Translations under genes and position numbers: made by a program
The notes under the pieces: generated by a model
The model's database searches: none
What the model was told of the DNA's origin: nothing
What the model saw: the letters and a program-made list of their open reading frames with translations, nothing else
Shown: positions 16,899 through 27,079 of the stretch, piece by piece
How the letters are laid out: every line of letters starts with the position of its first letter
Numbering within the stretch: the stretch's first letter is position 1
Assembly: GCA_022820365.1 (NCBI GenBank)
Contig: JAJEFO010000058.1
Coordinates: 1-55,815, forward strand
Direction of reading: 5' to 3'
Source of the DNA: Silicimonas sp.
GTDB lineage: Bacteria > Pseudomonadota > Alphaproteobacteria > Rhodobacterales > Rhodobacteraceae
DNA: 55,815 nucleotides

Positions 16899-17554
16899 TC
16901 TGTCAGTCTTCCGTGGCTCAGGTGCAGTCGCCTGTCGGCGGCCTTTGCCAAATGCATGGAATGAGTGGCGATCAGGAGCGCGGCTCCCGTCCTGCGGGCG
17001 AGGGCCAGCAAGAGGTCGAAGACCGCTTGCCCGGTGCTCTCGTCCAGGTTTCCAGTGGGCTCGTCGGCCATTACCAATTTCGGTTCGCTCGCAACCGCCC
17101 GGCCGATTGCAACGCGCTGCTGCTCGCCGCCGGAAAGATCCTCAGGGAACTTCTCGAGATGATCCGCGAGGCCGAGCGAAGCGGCGAGTGCCGGCAGGTC
17201 GACTGACGCGGCGCGCCCGGCCAGGCGGGCATGAAAGACGAGGTTCTGGCGAACGTTCAGCGAGGGAATCAGGTTGAACTGCTGGAAGACGATGCCGATC
17301 GAGCTCCGGCGCAGCGCTGCCCTCCCGCCATCATCCATGCAGCAAACGTCTTCTCCGTCGAACAGCACCGATCCGTCATCCGTTGGTTCAAGCCCCGCGA
17401 TGATGTGCAGCAGCGTGGACTTGCCTGATCCGCTTTCGCCGGTCAGCGCCACGACTTCGCCCGCGTCAAGCGACAGTGACACGCCGTCGAGCACCGTGAT
17501 CTGGCGCTCGCTTCCGGGAAAGCCCTTCTTCAGGCCGTGCACGTCCAGCAACAT
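16895..17554 (-). CDS. ABC transporter ATP-binding protein, LolD/MacB type
   Basis: A 219-residue ATPase with Walker A GESGSGKST, Q-loop FQQFNLIPSLNV, signature LSGGEQQR, Walker B LVMADEP, and the switch His in ATHS. The first gene of a three-gene operon with the long permease and the lipocalin-like protein. ATG 17554 starts the domain correctly; the frame is open further upstream into the dnaE promoter area. The gene is divergent from dnaE with 90 bp between starts, so both promoters must lie there. A second, more canonical lolD lies at 38.1 kb. Confidence 0.9.
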   Translation of the reverse strand: MLLDVHGLKKGFPGSERQITVLDGVSLSLDAGEVVALTGESGSGKSTLLHIIAGLEPTDDGSVLFDGEDVCCMDDGGRAALRRSSIGIVFQQFNLIPSLNVRQNLVFHARLAGRAASVDLPALAASLGLADHLEKFPEDLSGGEQQRVAIGRAVASEPKLVMADEPTGNLDESTGQAVFDLLLALARRTGAALLIATHSMHLAKAADRRLHLSHGRLTE

Positions 17555-17644
17555 GATGCCAACATATGTCGGAAATTTGCCGAAAGGACGAGACCAAACG
17601 ACAGCGGCCTTTCCCTCCGGCAATGGTAACCATAATGTCGCGCC

Positions 17645-20600
17645 ATGAGCAGGACTGCCGAATTCGTTCACCTTCGCGTTCACACCGAGTATTCCCTTCT
17701 TGAGGGTGCCGTCCGGCTTGGTGAACTGCCGAAGCTCTGCCGAACGGTCGGCATGCCGGCCGTGGCCGTCACCGATACGAACAACATGTTCGCGGCGCTG
17801 GAATTCTCCGTCTCCGCGATGGATGCCGGCATCCAGCCAATCATAGGCTGTCAGGTCGACTTGGCGCTTGACAACACGGGCCCAAGGGGCGGCGCGGCTG
17901 ATCCGGCACCGTTAGTCGTGCTGGCGCAGTCCAGCGGCGGGTATCAGAACCTCCTGAAGCTGAATTCCAGGCTTTACCTTCGAGAGGCAGGCGAACCGCA
18001 CGTGACATTGGCTGACCTGGAAGGCCACTCGGAGGGTCTCATCTGCCTGACGGGGGGACCGGACGGGCCGCTTGGACGGCTTTGCAGATCGGGTCAGCGC
18101 GGCGCGGCCGAGGCGTTGCTCGGGAAGCTGGCGGAAACTTTCCCGAACCGGCTCTACGTCGAGCTTCAGCGCCATCCGACCGAAACCGGGCAGCTTCCGG
18201 AGCCGGAACGGCTTTCAGAGCGTCCCAGCATTGAAATGGCATATGAACGCGGCCTGCCGCTCGTCGCGACCAATGACGTTCATTTTCCGGACAGCGACAT
18301 GTACGAAGCGCATGACGCGCTGATCTGCATCGCCGAAGGAACCTATGTTGATCAGCAGGCCGACCGGCGGCGGTTCACGCAGCAGCACTATTTCAAGTCC
18401 CCAGCGGAGATGACCGCGCTGTTCGCCGATTTGCCGGAGGCTATTGAAAACACGTTGGAAATCGCGCGCCGCTGTGCATATGTCGCAGAAAGGCGCGAGC
18501 CCATCCTGCCGCGATTTGCCGACGACGAGGTCGAGGAGCTCCGACGCCAGGCAAGGGAAGGCCTCGAAGCACGACTGGCGGTCATCGAACCGGCGGCATC
18601 GCGAGAAGAGTACGAAAGGCGGCTCGCGTACGAATTGGACACCATCGAAGGCATGGGATTCCCGGGATACTTCCTGATTGTCGCGGACTTCATCAAGTGG
18701 GCGAAGAACAACGCTATCCCCGTTGGTCCCGGACGAGGTTCCGGGGCCGGTTCGCTCGTTGCCTATGCGCTGACGATCACCGACCTTGACCCGCTGCGAT
18801 ACTCGCTGTTCTTCGAGAGATTCCTGAATCCCGAGCGTGTGTCGATGCCCGACTTCGACATCGACTTCTGCATGGACCGTCGCGAGGAAGTCATCGAGTA
18901 CGTCCAGGAAAGGTACGGCCGCGACCGCGTCGCTCAGATCATCACGTTCGGCGCCCTGCTGTCCAAGGCGGCGGTACGCGATGTCGGCCGGGTGCTTCAG
19001 ATGCCGTATGGCCAGGTCGACCGGCTGTCAAAGCTGATCCCGGTCGAAGGCGTGCGACCGGTTTCGATCGAAAGAGCCCGGAAGGAGGAGGCCCGTCTCG
19101 CGGAAGCGGCCCGCGCCGAAGAGGTTGTCGATCGGCTCCTGAACTATGGTCAGCAGCTCGAGGGACTGCTGCGAAACGCGTCAACTCATGCCGCAGGCGT
19201 CGTGATCGGGGCCCGGCCGCTCGACGAGCTTGTGCCGCTCTACCGTGACCCTCGGTCCGAAATGCCCGCGACGCAGTTCAACATGAAATGGGTCGAGCAG
19301 GCGGGCCTGGTCAAATACGATCTTCTTGGCCTCAAGACCTTGACGGTGATTCAGAACGCGCTTGATTTGCTGAACGAGCGTGGGATCCAGATCGACATCG
19401 GGCAGATCCCTCTCGACAACGAGAAGGCCTACGACCTCTATTCCAGCGCAAGAACCGTTGCCGTGTTCCAGGTTGAAAGCTCGGGCATGATGGACGCCCT
19501 GAGGCGCATGAAGCCCACGTGCATCGAGGACATCGTGGCGCTTGTCGCGCTCTACAGGCCGGGACCCATGGAGAGCATCCCGGAATATTGCGACGTGAAG
19601 AACGGGCGCGCTGAGCGTCAGGCGCTGCACCCGCTGATCGACCACGTTCTCGACGAGACGCAGGGCATCATTGTCTACCAAGAGCAGGTGATGCAGATCG
19701 CGCAGGAAATGGCGGGCTACACGCTCGGGGGCGCCGATCTGCTGCGTCGCGCGATGGGCAAGAAGATCAAGTCCGCCATGGATGCGGAGCGGCCGAATTT
19801 CATGGAGGGGTCCAGGAAGAACGGCGTCGATGACCGCACGGCACGCAAGATCTGGGACTTGCTAGAGAAGTTCGCCGACTACGGCTTCAACAAGTCCCAT
19901 GCCGCCGCCTACGCGGTCGTCAGCTACCAGACCGCCTGGCTCAAGGCGAACTATCCGGTCGAATTCATGGCCGGCGTCATGAACTGCGACATTCACCTGT
20001 CCGAAAAGCTCGGCGTCTACGCAGAGGAGGTCCGTCGCGGCCTCGGGATCGAGATTGTTCCGCCTTGCGTGAACCGGTCCGAATCCCGGTTCGCCGTTTC
20101 TGAAGGCAAGCTTGTCTACGCCCTGGGAGCGTTGAAGAACATTGGCTTGGAGGCCACGCGGCTCATAACGGAGGCGCGGGGCGACAAGCCGTTCGTCAAC
20201 GTCTTTGACTTTGCGCGGCGCGTTGACCTTCGACAGTTCGGAAAGCGGTCGCTTGAGACGCTGGTCCGTTCGGGCGCGCTGGATGAACTGGACCGGAATC
20301 GCAGGCGCGTCCTGGAAGCGCTTGATGCGCTCGTGGCGTATTCGGCAGCGGTCTTTGAACAGAGCAATTCCAATCAGGGTTCGCTCTTCGGCGATGCAGG
20401 CGAAGACCTCCCGGAACCTCGCCTCGCATCGGTCGACGACTGGCTTCCAAACGAGCGCCTGGAAGAAGAGCGGGCGGCGATCGGCTTCTACCTGTCGGGC
20501 CATCCCCTTGACGACTATGTAGTGGCCCTGAAGCTGAAGGGCATGCTCACGCTCGCGGAGCTGCGGGAGAAGGCCGAACGGGACGATGGCGCCGTGGGTC

Positions 20601-21115
20601 GCGTTGGCGTCATTGTCAGCGGCTTGCAGGAGCGAAAGTCGGCTCGCGGGACGAGGTTCTTTCGCATGAACATCTCGGATCCGACCGGACAGGTGACCGG
20701 CATCGCGCTGTTTCCGGAGAATTTTGACGAGGTTCGCAGGGTCTTGGAGGGCACTTCGCAAGTCATCATGAGTCTGGAGGCGCGATCCAACGAGGGTCAA
20801 TTTGATCCTGTTGGGCGGTCTGCGGTGCCGGTTGACGGGGTCGTGACGGCAGGCGTTTCCGCAGGCATTGACGTGCTGATCGATGCTCCCGACGCGTTGG
20901 CTAGCATCGCATCGGTTTTGACGCGGTTCAAGGACGACAGTTCCATCAAGGGTCGGGGCCCCGTTCGCATCACCGCGTTTTCTGTGCCGTTGCCCGATGG
21001 CGCGACACAGGATGTGCCGGTGGACATTGGGGAAGACTGGCCGGTTTCGCCGCAGATCAAGGGAGCGCTGAAGTCCCTTCCCGGTGTGCTGGCCGTCGAG
21101 GACTTGGCAATATAG
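17645..21115 (+). CDS. dnaE: DNA polymerase III subunit alpha
   Basis: The 1156-residue replicative polymerase. The PHP domain opens it (HLRVHTEYSLLEGA, residues 9-22). The catalytic palm has PDFDIDF at about 401-407 with the two metal-binding Asp residues and GPGRGSGAGS upstream. The third Asp region is KYDLLGLKTL near 555, and the helix-hairpin-helix and OB-fold (VGRVGVIVSGLQERKSARGTRFF) lie near the end. Length is normal for DnaE1. The C terminus carries weakly conserved sequence before AVEDLAI. The ATG at 17645 begins MSRTAEFVHL, as usual for alphaproteobacteria. Confidence 0.97.
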   Translation: MSRTAEFVHLRVHTEYSLLEGAVRLGELPKLCRTVGMPAVAVTDTNNMFAALEFSVSAMDAGIQPIIGCQVDLALDNTGPRGGAADPAPLVVLAQSSGGYQNLLKLNSRLYLREAGEPHVTLADLEGHSEGLICLTGGPDGPLGRLCRSGQRGAAEALLGKLAETFPNRLYVELQRHPTETGQLPEPERLSERPSIEMAYERGLPLVATNDVHFPDSDMYEAHDALICIAEGTYVDQQADRRRFTQQHYFKSPAEMTALFADLPEAIENTLEIARRCAYVAERREPILPRFADDEVEELRRQAREGLEARLAVIEPAASREEYERRLAYELDTIEGMGFPGYFLIVADFIKWAKNNAIPVGPGRGSGAGSLVAYALTITDLDPLRYSLFFERFLNPERVSMPDFDIDFCMDRREEVIEYVQERYGRDRVAQIITFGALLSKAAVRDVGRVLQMPYGQVDRLSKLIPVEGVRPVSIERARKEEARLAEAARAEEVVDRLLNYGQQLEGLLRNASTHAAGVVIGARPLDELVPLYRDPRSEMPATQFNMKWVEQAGLVKYDLLGLKTLTVIQNALDLLNERGIQIDIGQIPLDNEKAYDLYSSARTVAVFQVESSGMMDALRRMKPTCIEDIVALVALYRPGPMESIPEYCDVKNGRAERQALHPLIDHVLDETQGIIVYQEQVMQIAQEMAGYTLGGADLLRRAMGKKIKSAMDAERPNFMEGSRKNGVDDRTARKIWDLLEKFADYGFNKSHAAAYAVVSYQTAWLKANYPVEFMAGVMNCDIHLSEKLGVYAEEVRRGLGIEIVPPCVNRSESRFAVSEGKLVYALGALKNIGLEATRLITEARGDKPFVNVFDFARRVDLRQFGKRSLETLVRSGALDELDRNRRRVLEALDALVAYSAAVFEQSNSNQGSLFGDAGEDLPEPRLASVDDWLPNERLEEERAAIGFYLSGHPLDDYVVALKLKGMLTLAELREKAERDDGAVGRVGVIVSGLQERKSARGTRFFRMNISDPTGQVTGIALFPENFDEVRRVLEGTSQVIMSLEARSNEGQFDPVGRSAVPVDGVVTAGVSAGIDVLIDAPDALASIASVLTRFKDDSSIKGRGPVRITAFSVPLPDGATQDVPVDIGEDWPVSPQIKGALKSLPGVLAVEDLAI

Positions 21116-21154
21116 GTGCTTGGTTCTTTCCAAGTGAAGTGTCGTAGATGCAGT

Positions 21155-21277
21155 TCAAAGTTCCAGCAGGCTAGCGATCTCGGACATTCGCGGCAGCAGC
21201 ATGAGCGGTTCGCGATCCGAATACGGACGAGAGCCGTACCTTTCGTAAACGCCCAGGATCCAATCTGAGGTGCACAT
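21155..21277 (-). CDS. Possible 40-residue ORF in frame behind ppk
   Basis: Between the dnaE and ppk1 stops the minus strand contains ATG 21277 to TGA 21155, reading MCTSDWILGVYERYGSRPYS and ending SEIASLLEL. Codon third positions are about two-thirds G or C, near that of real genes here. The frame is the same as that of ppk1 and stays open for 65 codons after its TAG at 21353-21355. I do not recognise the family and see no good ribosome site (only GAAGA). It may be a small gene, the end of a decayed one, or chance. Confidence 0.35.
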   Translation of the reverse strand: MCTSDWILGVYERYGSRPYSDREPLMLLPRMSEIASLLEL

Positions 21278-21352
21278 TCTTCGCGTTTGTCCCAGCGGCG
21301 AATTCGAGACCCATGACAGCGCGCCATTGGGATTGGCGGACGTACGCGGTCG

Positions 21353-23530
21353 CTACTCCTCACTGTGAGTTAGGGCTGGCACATCCGCTGCCCCGGCTGA
21401 CCCGCGGCCGGACAGGGACGGGTTCTCCATGAAGAACCGATGGCAACTGAACGCTGTCTCGTTCTCGGGCACTTCCGCGCGTGAATAGCTGCCGTCGGGA
21501 CCGAGAATCCAGCTTTGTGCGACGTCCGCCAGATTTGCGGCCATGATCTGCCTCACGATCTGGGCCTTGACCGTCGAGTTGGTGCATTCGACAAGCGTTT
21601 CGACCCGCCGGTTCAGGTTCCGTCCCATCCAGTCGGCAGAGGAGATGTAGACCCGCGCCTTCTTGTGCGGCAGGCCATGGCCGGCGCCAAAGCAGACGAT
21701 CCGGCTGTGTTCAAGGAAACGCCCGACCACGGACTTCACGCGAACGTTTTCGGACAGCCCCCTAATTCCAGGTCTCAAGCCGCAGTTGCCCCTGACGACC
21801 AGGTCGATTTCGACACCGGCCTGGCTGGCACGGTAGAGTGCGTCGATCACGTCGGGTTCGATGAGCGAATTCATCTTGGCCCAGATCATGGCCGGCCGGC
21901 CGGCACGAGCGTGTCCGGCTTCAACGGCAATCCGCTCCAGAAGCGTGTCCTTCAGGCTGATTGGCGAGATTCGCAGGTTTTCCATGCCTTCGGGCTGTGC
22001 ATAGCCGGACAGGTAGTTGAACACTTTCGTTGCATCACGGCCCAGCGCGGCATCGCATGTGAAAAGCGAGAGATCCGTGTAGATCTTTGCAGTGTCAGGG
22101 TGGTAGTTGCCGGTGCCGAAATGCGTGTACGTGACCAGTTCTCCGCCTTCGCGGCGCACGACGGTAGATATCTTGGCATGCGTCTTGTAGTGCAGGAACC
22201 CGTAGACCACGTGGGCTCCCGACCTTTCCAGCCGCCGTGACTGCCGGATGTTGGCGGCCTCGTCGAACCGCGCCTTGAGCTCGACAAGTGCCATGACCGA
22301 CTTTCCGTCTTCCGCCGCCTCGCAGAGCGCGTCGACGATGGGCGAGTTGCGAGAGGTTCTGTAGAGCGTCTGCTTGATCGCGACCACGTCGGGATCCCGC
22401 GCGGCCTGCGCCAGGAATCGAACGACCATGTCGAAGGTCTCGTAGGGATGGTGCAGCAGCATGTCCTTTTGGCGTATGGCCGCGAACATGTCGCCGTCAT
22501 GGTCCTGCACCCGCTCAGGCACGCGCGGCAGGAAAGCCGGCCAGAGCAGATCGTAGCGTTCGTCGAGAACGAGTTCGTTCAGATCGCCCAGACCCAGCAG
22601 TCCGGGCAATTCAAGAACCTCGGCTTCGGAGACCCGAAGCTCATCCATGATGACCCGGCGGAGATCTTGCGGCGCGCCTTCCGACATGGTCAGCCGGACC
22701 ACCTCGCCACGCCGACGACGCTTCAGCGCCACCTCGAATTCGCGGACCAGGTCTTCCGCTTCTTCCTCGAGTTCCAGGTCGCTGTCGCGAAGCACACGGA
22801 AAGTGCAGTGTCCGACCATCTCGTAGCCCGGAAACAGCCTGTCGAGATGCAGGAGCAGCAATTCTTCCAGGGGTATGAACCGATGCATGCCATCCGATGC
22901 GGGGAGCGCCACGAATCGTTGCACCTGGGCAGGCACCGGCAGGAGCGCACGCAGCGCCCGCCTGTCTGCCCGGCGACGCAATTCAAGCGCAAGCGAGTAT
23001 CCCTCGTTTGCAATGAACGGAAACGGGTGCGCCGGATCGATGGCCAGTGGCGACAGGATGGGGAAGACCTGATTGAGGAAGACGTGTTCGAGATGCGCCT
23101 TGTCACCTTTCGCCAGTTCCTTGCGCGTCAGAAGGCAGATTTGGTGCTTTGCCATTTCCGTCCGCAGAGTTTCCCAGACCTCCTGTTGCTCGTTCTCCAG
23201 TCGACGCGTGTCGCCGTCGATCAGGACGAGTTGTTCCGCGGGCGAAAGGCCGTCTGCCGCAGGTGTCGTGTTCCCGGCATGCGCGAGCTCGCGCAGCCCG
23301 GCCACGCGCACGGTGTAGAATTCGTCCAGATTCGTAGCGGAGATCGAAAGGAACCTCAGGCGTTCCAGGAGCGGAACGCGCGGATTCCCGGCTTCCTCCA
23401 GTACGCGCCGGTTGAAGGCGAGCCATGACAGTTCCCGGTTGATGAACCGGTCAGGGCCGGAGAAGTCCTTGCCCCTCAACTCCCTTGGCTGGGGCATGGG
23501 GGCTGACAGAAAGTTGGTGAACGCGTTCAT
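21353..23530 (-). CDS. ppk1: Polyphosphate kinase 1
   Basis: A 725-residue enzyme that reversibly polymerises the gamma-phosphate of ATP into polyphosphate. Order: N-terminal helical domain ([18 protein letters not shown]), the PHP-like head domain, and two phospholipase D-like domains. The phosphoacceptor His is H451 in HYKTHAKI, with H608 in FLEHSRI as the second essential His; [17 protein letters not shown] and NLNRRVETL are also present. ATG 23530 follows an A+T-free stretch with GGGTGTCATG context and lies 39 bp behind the hdaA stop, so permease-hdaA-ppk1 may be one transcription unit on the minus strand. Confidence 0.96.
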   Translation of the reverse strand: MNAFTNFLSAPMPQPRELRGKDFSGPDRFINRELSWLAFNRRVLEEAGNPRVPLLERLRFLSISATNLDEFYTVRVAGLRELAHAGNTTPAADGLSPAEQLVLIDGDTRRLENEQQEVWETLRTEMAKHQICLLTRKELAKGDKAHLEHVFLNQVFPILSPLAIDPAHPFPFIANEGYSLALELRRRADRRALRALLPVPAQVQRFVALPASDGMHRFIPLEELLLLHLDRLFPGYEMVGHCTFRVLRDSDLELEEEAEDLVREFEVALKRRRRGEVVRLTMSEGAPQDLRRVIMDELRVSEAEVLELPGLLGLGDLNELVLDERYDLLWPAFLPRVPERVQDHDGDMFAAIRQKDMLLHHPYETFDMVVRFLAQAARDPDVVAIKQTLYRTSRNSPIVDALCEAAEDGKSVMALVELKARFDEAANIRQSRRLERSGAHVVYGFLHYKTHAKISTVVRREGGELVTYTHFGTGNYHPDTAKIYTDLSLFTCDAALGRDATKVFNYLSGYAQPEGMENLRISPISLKDTLLERIAVEAGHARAGRPAMIWAKMNSLIEPDVIDALYRASQAGVEIDLVVRGNCGLRPGIRGLSENVRVKSVVGRFLEHSRIVCFGAGHGLPHKKARVYISSADWMGRNLNRRVETLVECTNSTVKAQIVRQIMAANLADVAQSWILGPDGSYSRAEVPENETAFSCHRFFMENPSLSGRGSAGAADVPALTHSEE

Positions 23531-23569
23531 GACACCCTTTTGACCGTCGATGTTTCAGAGGAATGACGA

Positions 23570-24244
23570 TTATGGACCCTTGTCCCGGTGCTTGTCCAGA
23601 ACCTCTGCGGCGAGGTCACGCGTGACCTTGCGACGTTCTGCAAGCGCACGGGCGTCAATTGCGGCCACGATGCGCTGCGCTTCTGCGAAGGAACGGTCCA
23701 TGTGCCTGGTCAGCCAGCTGATTGCCGATGGCGTCACCGCGTTCTGGCGATCTGCAAAGAGCTTCATCAACACTGCGGCAAGCAGGGCTTCGTCAGGTGC
23801 GTCAATGCGAATCACATCCGTCGCTTCCATGCGGCTCCTCAGGTCTGGAAGGCCGACTTTCCAGTAGCGAGGCGCACGGCGTGCAGTGAGCAGCAGGCAA
23901 TGACCTGACGCAGCAACCTGGTTATGCAGATGAAGCAACGCCCTTTCGGCACTGCTTTCGATCTTGTCTGCGTCGTCGAGGACCACGGATTCCTCGATGC
24001 TGCCTATGTCCAGCCTTTCCAGATTCGGTGGCTGTATCAGGCGTGCGTCCTCCTGTTCCGCCCAGATATGGGCCAGATGGGTCTTGCCAGCGCTGTCTGG
24101 ACCTACCAGGACTAGCTTTCCGTTAGGCCAGGTCGCGGTTTCTTCCAGCCGGGCCAGGGCGAGTCGATTGACCTCCGAGACAAAGAAGTCTCCCCGATCA
24201 AGCGAAGTCCGGACAGGCAGGTCCAGGATCAGTTGCTGCGCCAT
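23570..24244 (-). CDS. hdaA: DnaA-like regulatory protein HdaA
   Basis: A 224-residue DnaA-related AAA+ protein without the DNA-binding domain IV. The N terminus carries QLILDLP (residues 4-10), a textbook sliding-clamp binding motif. Walker A is GPDSAGKTHLA, Walker B-like VVLDDADKI, and sensor and lid residues follow (LRSRMEATDVIRI, RSFAEAQRIVAAID). HdaA with the clamp promotes ATP hydrolysis on DnaA and prevents re-initiation. It starts three bases after the stop of the AI-2E family permease gene and precedes ppk1, the arrangement usual in Rhodobacterales. Confidence 0.92.
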   Translation of the reverse strand: MAQQLILDLPVRTSLDRGDFFVSEVNRLALARLEETATWPNGKLVLVGPDSAGKTHLAHIWAEQEDARLIQPPNLERLDIGSIEESVVLDDADKIESSAERALLHLHNQVAASGHCLLLTARRAPRYWKVGLPDLRSRMEATDVIRIDAPDEALLAAVLMKLFADRQNAVTPSAISWLTRHMDRSFAEAQRIVAAIDARALAERRKVTRDLAAEVLDKHRDKGP

Positions 24245-24247
24245 GCC

Positions 24248-25315
24248 TCAGTTGTCGTCCCGCCCCGCTGCGCCCTTGTAGAGACGGCTTTCCCTGTATT
24301 GCGCGATGCAAAACCGAGAAATCACGCCAATGGCAGCGGCGACGGGGACGGCGACAAGAAGTCCGACGAACCCGAAGAGTGCGCCGAAGGCGGACAGCGA
24401 GAAGATCAGCCAGACGGGATGCAGTCCGACCGAGGAACCGACAAGGCGCGGAGTCAGGATGTTGCCCTCGACGAATTGGCCGGACTGGAAGATTGCATAG
24501 ACCAGCAGGATCCAGAGCCAGTCTCCCCAGAACTGGAAGAGGGCGAGCCCAAGGGCCAATGCGCCGCCCACCAATGCTCCGACATAGGGAATGAATGTCA
24601 GGGCTCCGGCAACCGCACCGACCACCAGCCCGAAATTCAGCCCGACCAGCATCAGGGCAACGGCATAGTAGATGCCCAGGATCAGGCAAACGGTGCCCTG
24701 GCCGCGCACGAAGGCGGCCAGGGTCTTGTCAATTTCGCTGGCAATGCGTCGGATTGTCGGCGCGTGGTCGAGGGGCAGGAGCGAGTCGATCTTGGTGACG
24801 ATTCTGTCCCAGTCATAGAGCAGGTAGAACGCGACCACGGGAACCACGACGACCAGAACCATGAGGTTCACGATGCCCGAAAACGAGGCAATGACCGTGT
24901 TCAGGAGTTCGCCGCCCTTGGCCTGGACCGTCTCTCCCAAACTGGCAAGTGAGCGCCGAATCGTCGAATTCGCGTCCCCGAGTTCCGGAATTCTATCGAG
25001 CAGGAACGTCTGCAAGTCCGATGCGATCGCGGGTGCCGCTGCCACGAGGCCGGCAGCCTGGTTCAGAAGGGTTGGCAGAATCAGGAGTATCGTGACGCAA
25101 AACGCGAATATGGCCAGGAACGTGATGATGCCTGTGGCGATCGCCCGGGAGCATCCCAGTCGTTCCAGCCGGTCTGCGAACGGATCAAGGCAGTAAGCGA
25201 TGGCCGCGCCTATGACGAAAGGCAGGATGACGTCGCCGAGAAGCCACATGACGGCCAGAAAGACCACCATGGCGATGCCCCAGGCCGTCAGCTGCGTTCT
25301 TGCCGCGAGTGCCAA
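24248..25315 (-). CDS. AI-2E family transporter (PerM-like permease)
   Basis: A 355-residue polytopic protein with about eight helices in the AI-2E/PerM layout: two N-terminal helices (WLLGDVILPFVIGAAIAYCLDPFADRLER), a third, a soluble segment, and a C-terminal bundle with FIPYVGALVGG and NILTPRLVGSSVGLHPVWLIFSLSAFGALFGFVG. The latter is the most conserved part of the family. Members export small molecules or act in sodium/proton exchange; this one has no evident substrate. It heads the permease-hdaA-ppk1 group. The 291 bp to proS, divergent, hold no gene that I can support. Confidence 0.9.
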   Translation of the reverse strand: MALAARTQLTAWGIAMVVFLAVMWLLGDVILPFVIGAAIAYCLDPFADRLERLGCSRAIATGIITFLAIFAFCVTILLILPTLLNQAAGLVAAAPAIASDLQTFLLDRIPELGDANSTIRRSLASLGETVQAKGGELLNTVIASFSGIVNLMVLVVVVPVVAFYLLYDWDRIVTKIDSLLPLDHAPTIRRIASEIDKTLAAFVRGQGTVCLILGIYYAVALMLVGLNFGLVVGAVAGALTFIPYVGALVGGALALGLALFQFWGDWLWILLVYAIFQSGQFVEGNILTPRLVGSSVGLHPVWLIFSLSAFGALFGFVGLLVAVPVAAAIGVISRFCIAQYRESRLYKGAAGRDDN

Positions 25316-25606
25316 CCAATCGCTCCCTTTTCGTCCTTACTTGGCAGTCTGTCCGAGTCGGCGCAAGGCGAACGGTGTCCGTCGCCCTGTGTCGCATCTC
25401 TTGCGCCCGGTGAAATCTGCGCTTCCCGGCAGACACCCATGGGTTCGTCAGTGGCCGATGCGGCATCTGGTGACGCTCTTGGGATTGCCAATTTCGCGTT
25501 GGTCCCGCGTGTCTGGGCGCGGGCAGTGGCAAACTCGCAAGGGCTCCTTGTCCAGCAAGATCGCATGGCGTAACTCGAGGCTGTTAATTCTTGAGGAACT
25601 TACCCC

Positions 25607-26941
25607 ATGCGCCTTTCCCGTTACTTCCTTCCTGTGCTCAAGGAAACGCCTGCAGAGGCGCAGATCGTATCGCACCGCTACATGCTTCGCGCGGGCATGA
25701 TCAAGCAGGCCTCGGCCGGCATCTACTCCTGGCTGCCCCTCGGCTTCAAGGTGTTGAGAAAGATCGAGGACATCATCCACGAGGAACAGCAGCGCGCCGG
25801 CCACATTCCGATGCTGATGCCCACGCTTCAGTCGGCCGATCTCTGGCGCGAGAGCGGACGCTACGACGATTACGGCGAAGAGATGCTTCGAATCCGGGAT
25901 CGCCACGACCGCGACATCCTCTACACGCCCACGGCAGAGGAACTCATCACTGACATCTTCCGTGCGCACATCTCTTCCTACCGTGACCTTCCGCTGACGA
26001 TGTACCAGATACAGTGGAAGTTCCGGGACGAGATCCGGCCCCGCTTCGGCATCATGCGCGGTCGCGAGTTCTACATGAAGGATGGCTACAACTTCGACTT
26101 GACGAAGGAGGACGCCATGCATGCCTACAATCGTCACCTCGTCAGCTATCTTCGCACGTATGAACGCATGGGGCTGCAGGCGATTCCGATGCGAGCGGAT
26201 TCCGGACCCATTGGCGGCGATGACACCCACGAGTTTCTCGTTCTCGCCGCGACCGGAGAGTCAGAGGTCTTCTTCGACAACGCCATTACGGAACTGAAGA
26301 TCGGCGACCGGGAGATCGATTACGGCGACAAGGCGCAGTGCCAATCCGTGCTCGAGGAGTTCACGTCGCGCTATGCCCGAACCGACGAAACCCATGACGA
26401 GGCGCTGTTCAACGAGATTCCGGAAGAGAGGCGCCGGTCCGCGCGGGGCATCGAGGTGGGACAGATATTCTATTTTGGAACCAAGTATTCCGAGCCCATG
26501 GGCGCCACTGTCCAGGACGCGGACGGAAACGATGTCGCGGTTCACATGGGATCGCACGGCATTGGAGTCAGCCGCCTTCTCGGCGCGATCATCGAGGCAA
26601 GCCATGACGAGAAGGGCATCATCTGGCCCGAAGGCGTGACACCGTTCCACGCGGGCATCGTGAATCTCAGGCAAGGGGACGCAGGAACCGACTCGGCCAG
26701 CGCACAGCTGGAGGCGGCGCTGATCGAACGCGGACTGGATCCGCTCTACGACGATTCCGAAGAGCGGCCGGGAGCAAAGTTTGCCATCATGGATCTGATT
26801 GGGCTTCCGTGGCGGATCACGGTCGGACCTCGCGACCTCGCGCAAGGGGTCGTCGAACTGGCGTCGCGGCACACCGGAGAAAGCGAGAAGCTGTCCGTGG
26901 ATGCCGCCGTGGATCGCGTGGCCCAGATCTACGGCGCTTGA
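25607..26941 (+). CDS. proS: Prolyl-tRNA synthetase, short alphaproteobacterial form
   Basis: A 444-residue class II synthetase. Motif 1 lies in [21 protein letters not shown], motif 2 in [23 protein letters not shown], and motif 3 in [14 protein letters not shown]. The YbaK-type editing insertion of E. coli ProRS is nearly absent (only about [18 protein letters not shown]..., then motif 3), as is normal in alphaproteobacteria. The C-terminal anticodon domain has [19 protein letters not shown] 25607 is preceded by GAGGA. In many Rhodobacterales proS is next to lolC and lolD; here these lie 11 kb away. Confidence 0.96.
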   Translation: MRLSRYFLPVLKETPAEAQIVSHRYMLRAGMIKQASAGIYSWLPLGFKVLRKIEDIIHEEQQRAGHIPMLMPTLQSADLWRESGRYDDYGEEMLRIRDRHDRDILYTPTAEELITDIFRAHISSYRDLPLTMYQIQWKFRDEIRPRFGIMRGREFYMKDGYNFDLTKEDAMHAYNRHLVSYLRTYERMGLQAIPMRADSGPIGGDDTHEFLVLAATGESEVFFDNAITELKIGDREIDYGDKAQCQSVLEEFTSRYARTDETHDEALFNEIPEERRRSARGIEVGQIFYFGTKYSEPMGATVQDADGNDVAVHMGSHGIGVSRLLGAIIEASHDEKGIIWPEGVTPFHAGIVNLRQGDAGTDSASAQLEAALIERGLDPLYDDSEERPGAKFAIMDLIGLPWRITVGPRDLAQGVVELASRHTGESEKLSVDAAVDRVAQIYGA

Positions 26942-27079
26942 GCCGCCGGTACCGATGACCCCGTACGGACATGCTGCGGCACATGTCGCTGGAGTCGAAT
27001 TGCCGGCTTGGGTCCGTGCCAATCGAAACAGCAGTCGCGACGCAATTGCCGCATGCCCGAATTGGGAGAGGACTCAGGA

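Noticed and set aside
19862-21133. 423-codon open frame antisense to dnaE
   Set aside because: It mirrors the codon pattern of dnaE, has no family resemblance and no ribosome site.
21119-21134. Hairpin CTTGG/CCAAG behind dnaE as a terminator
   Set aside because: The stem is only 5 bp and has no T-run behind it.
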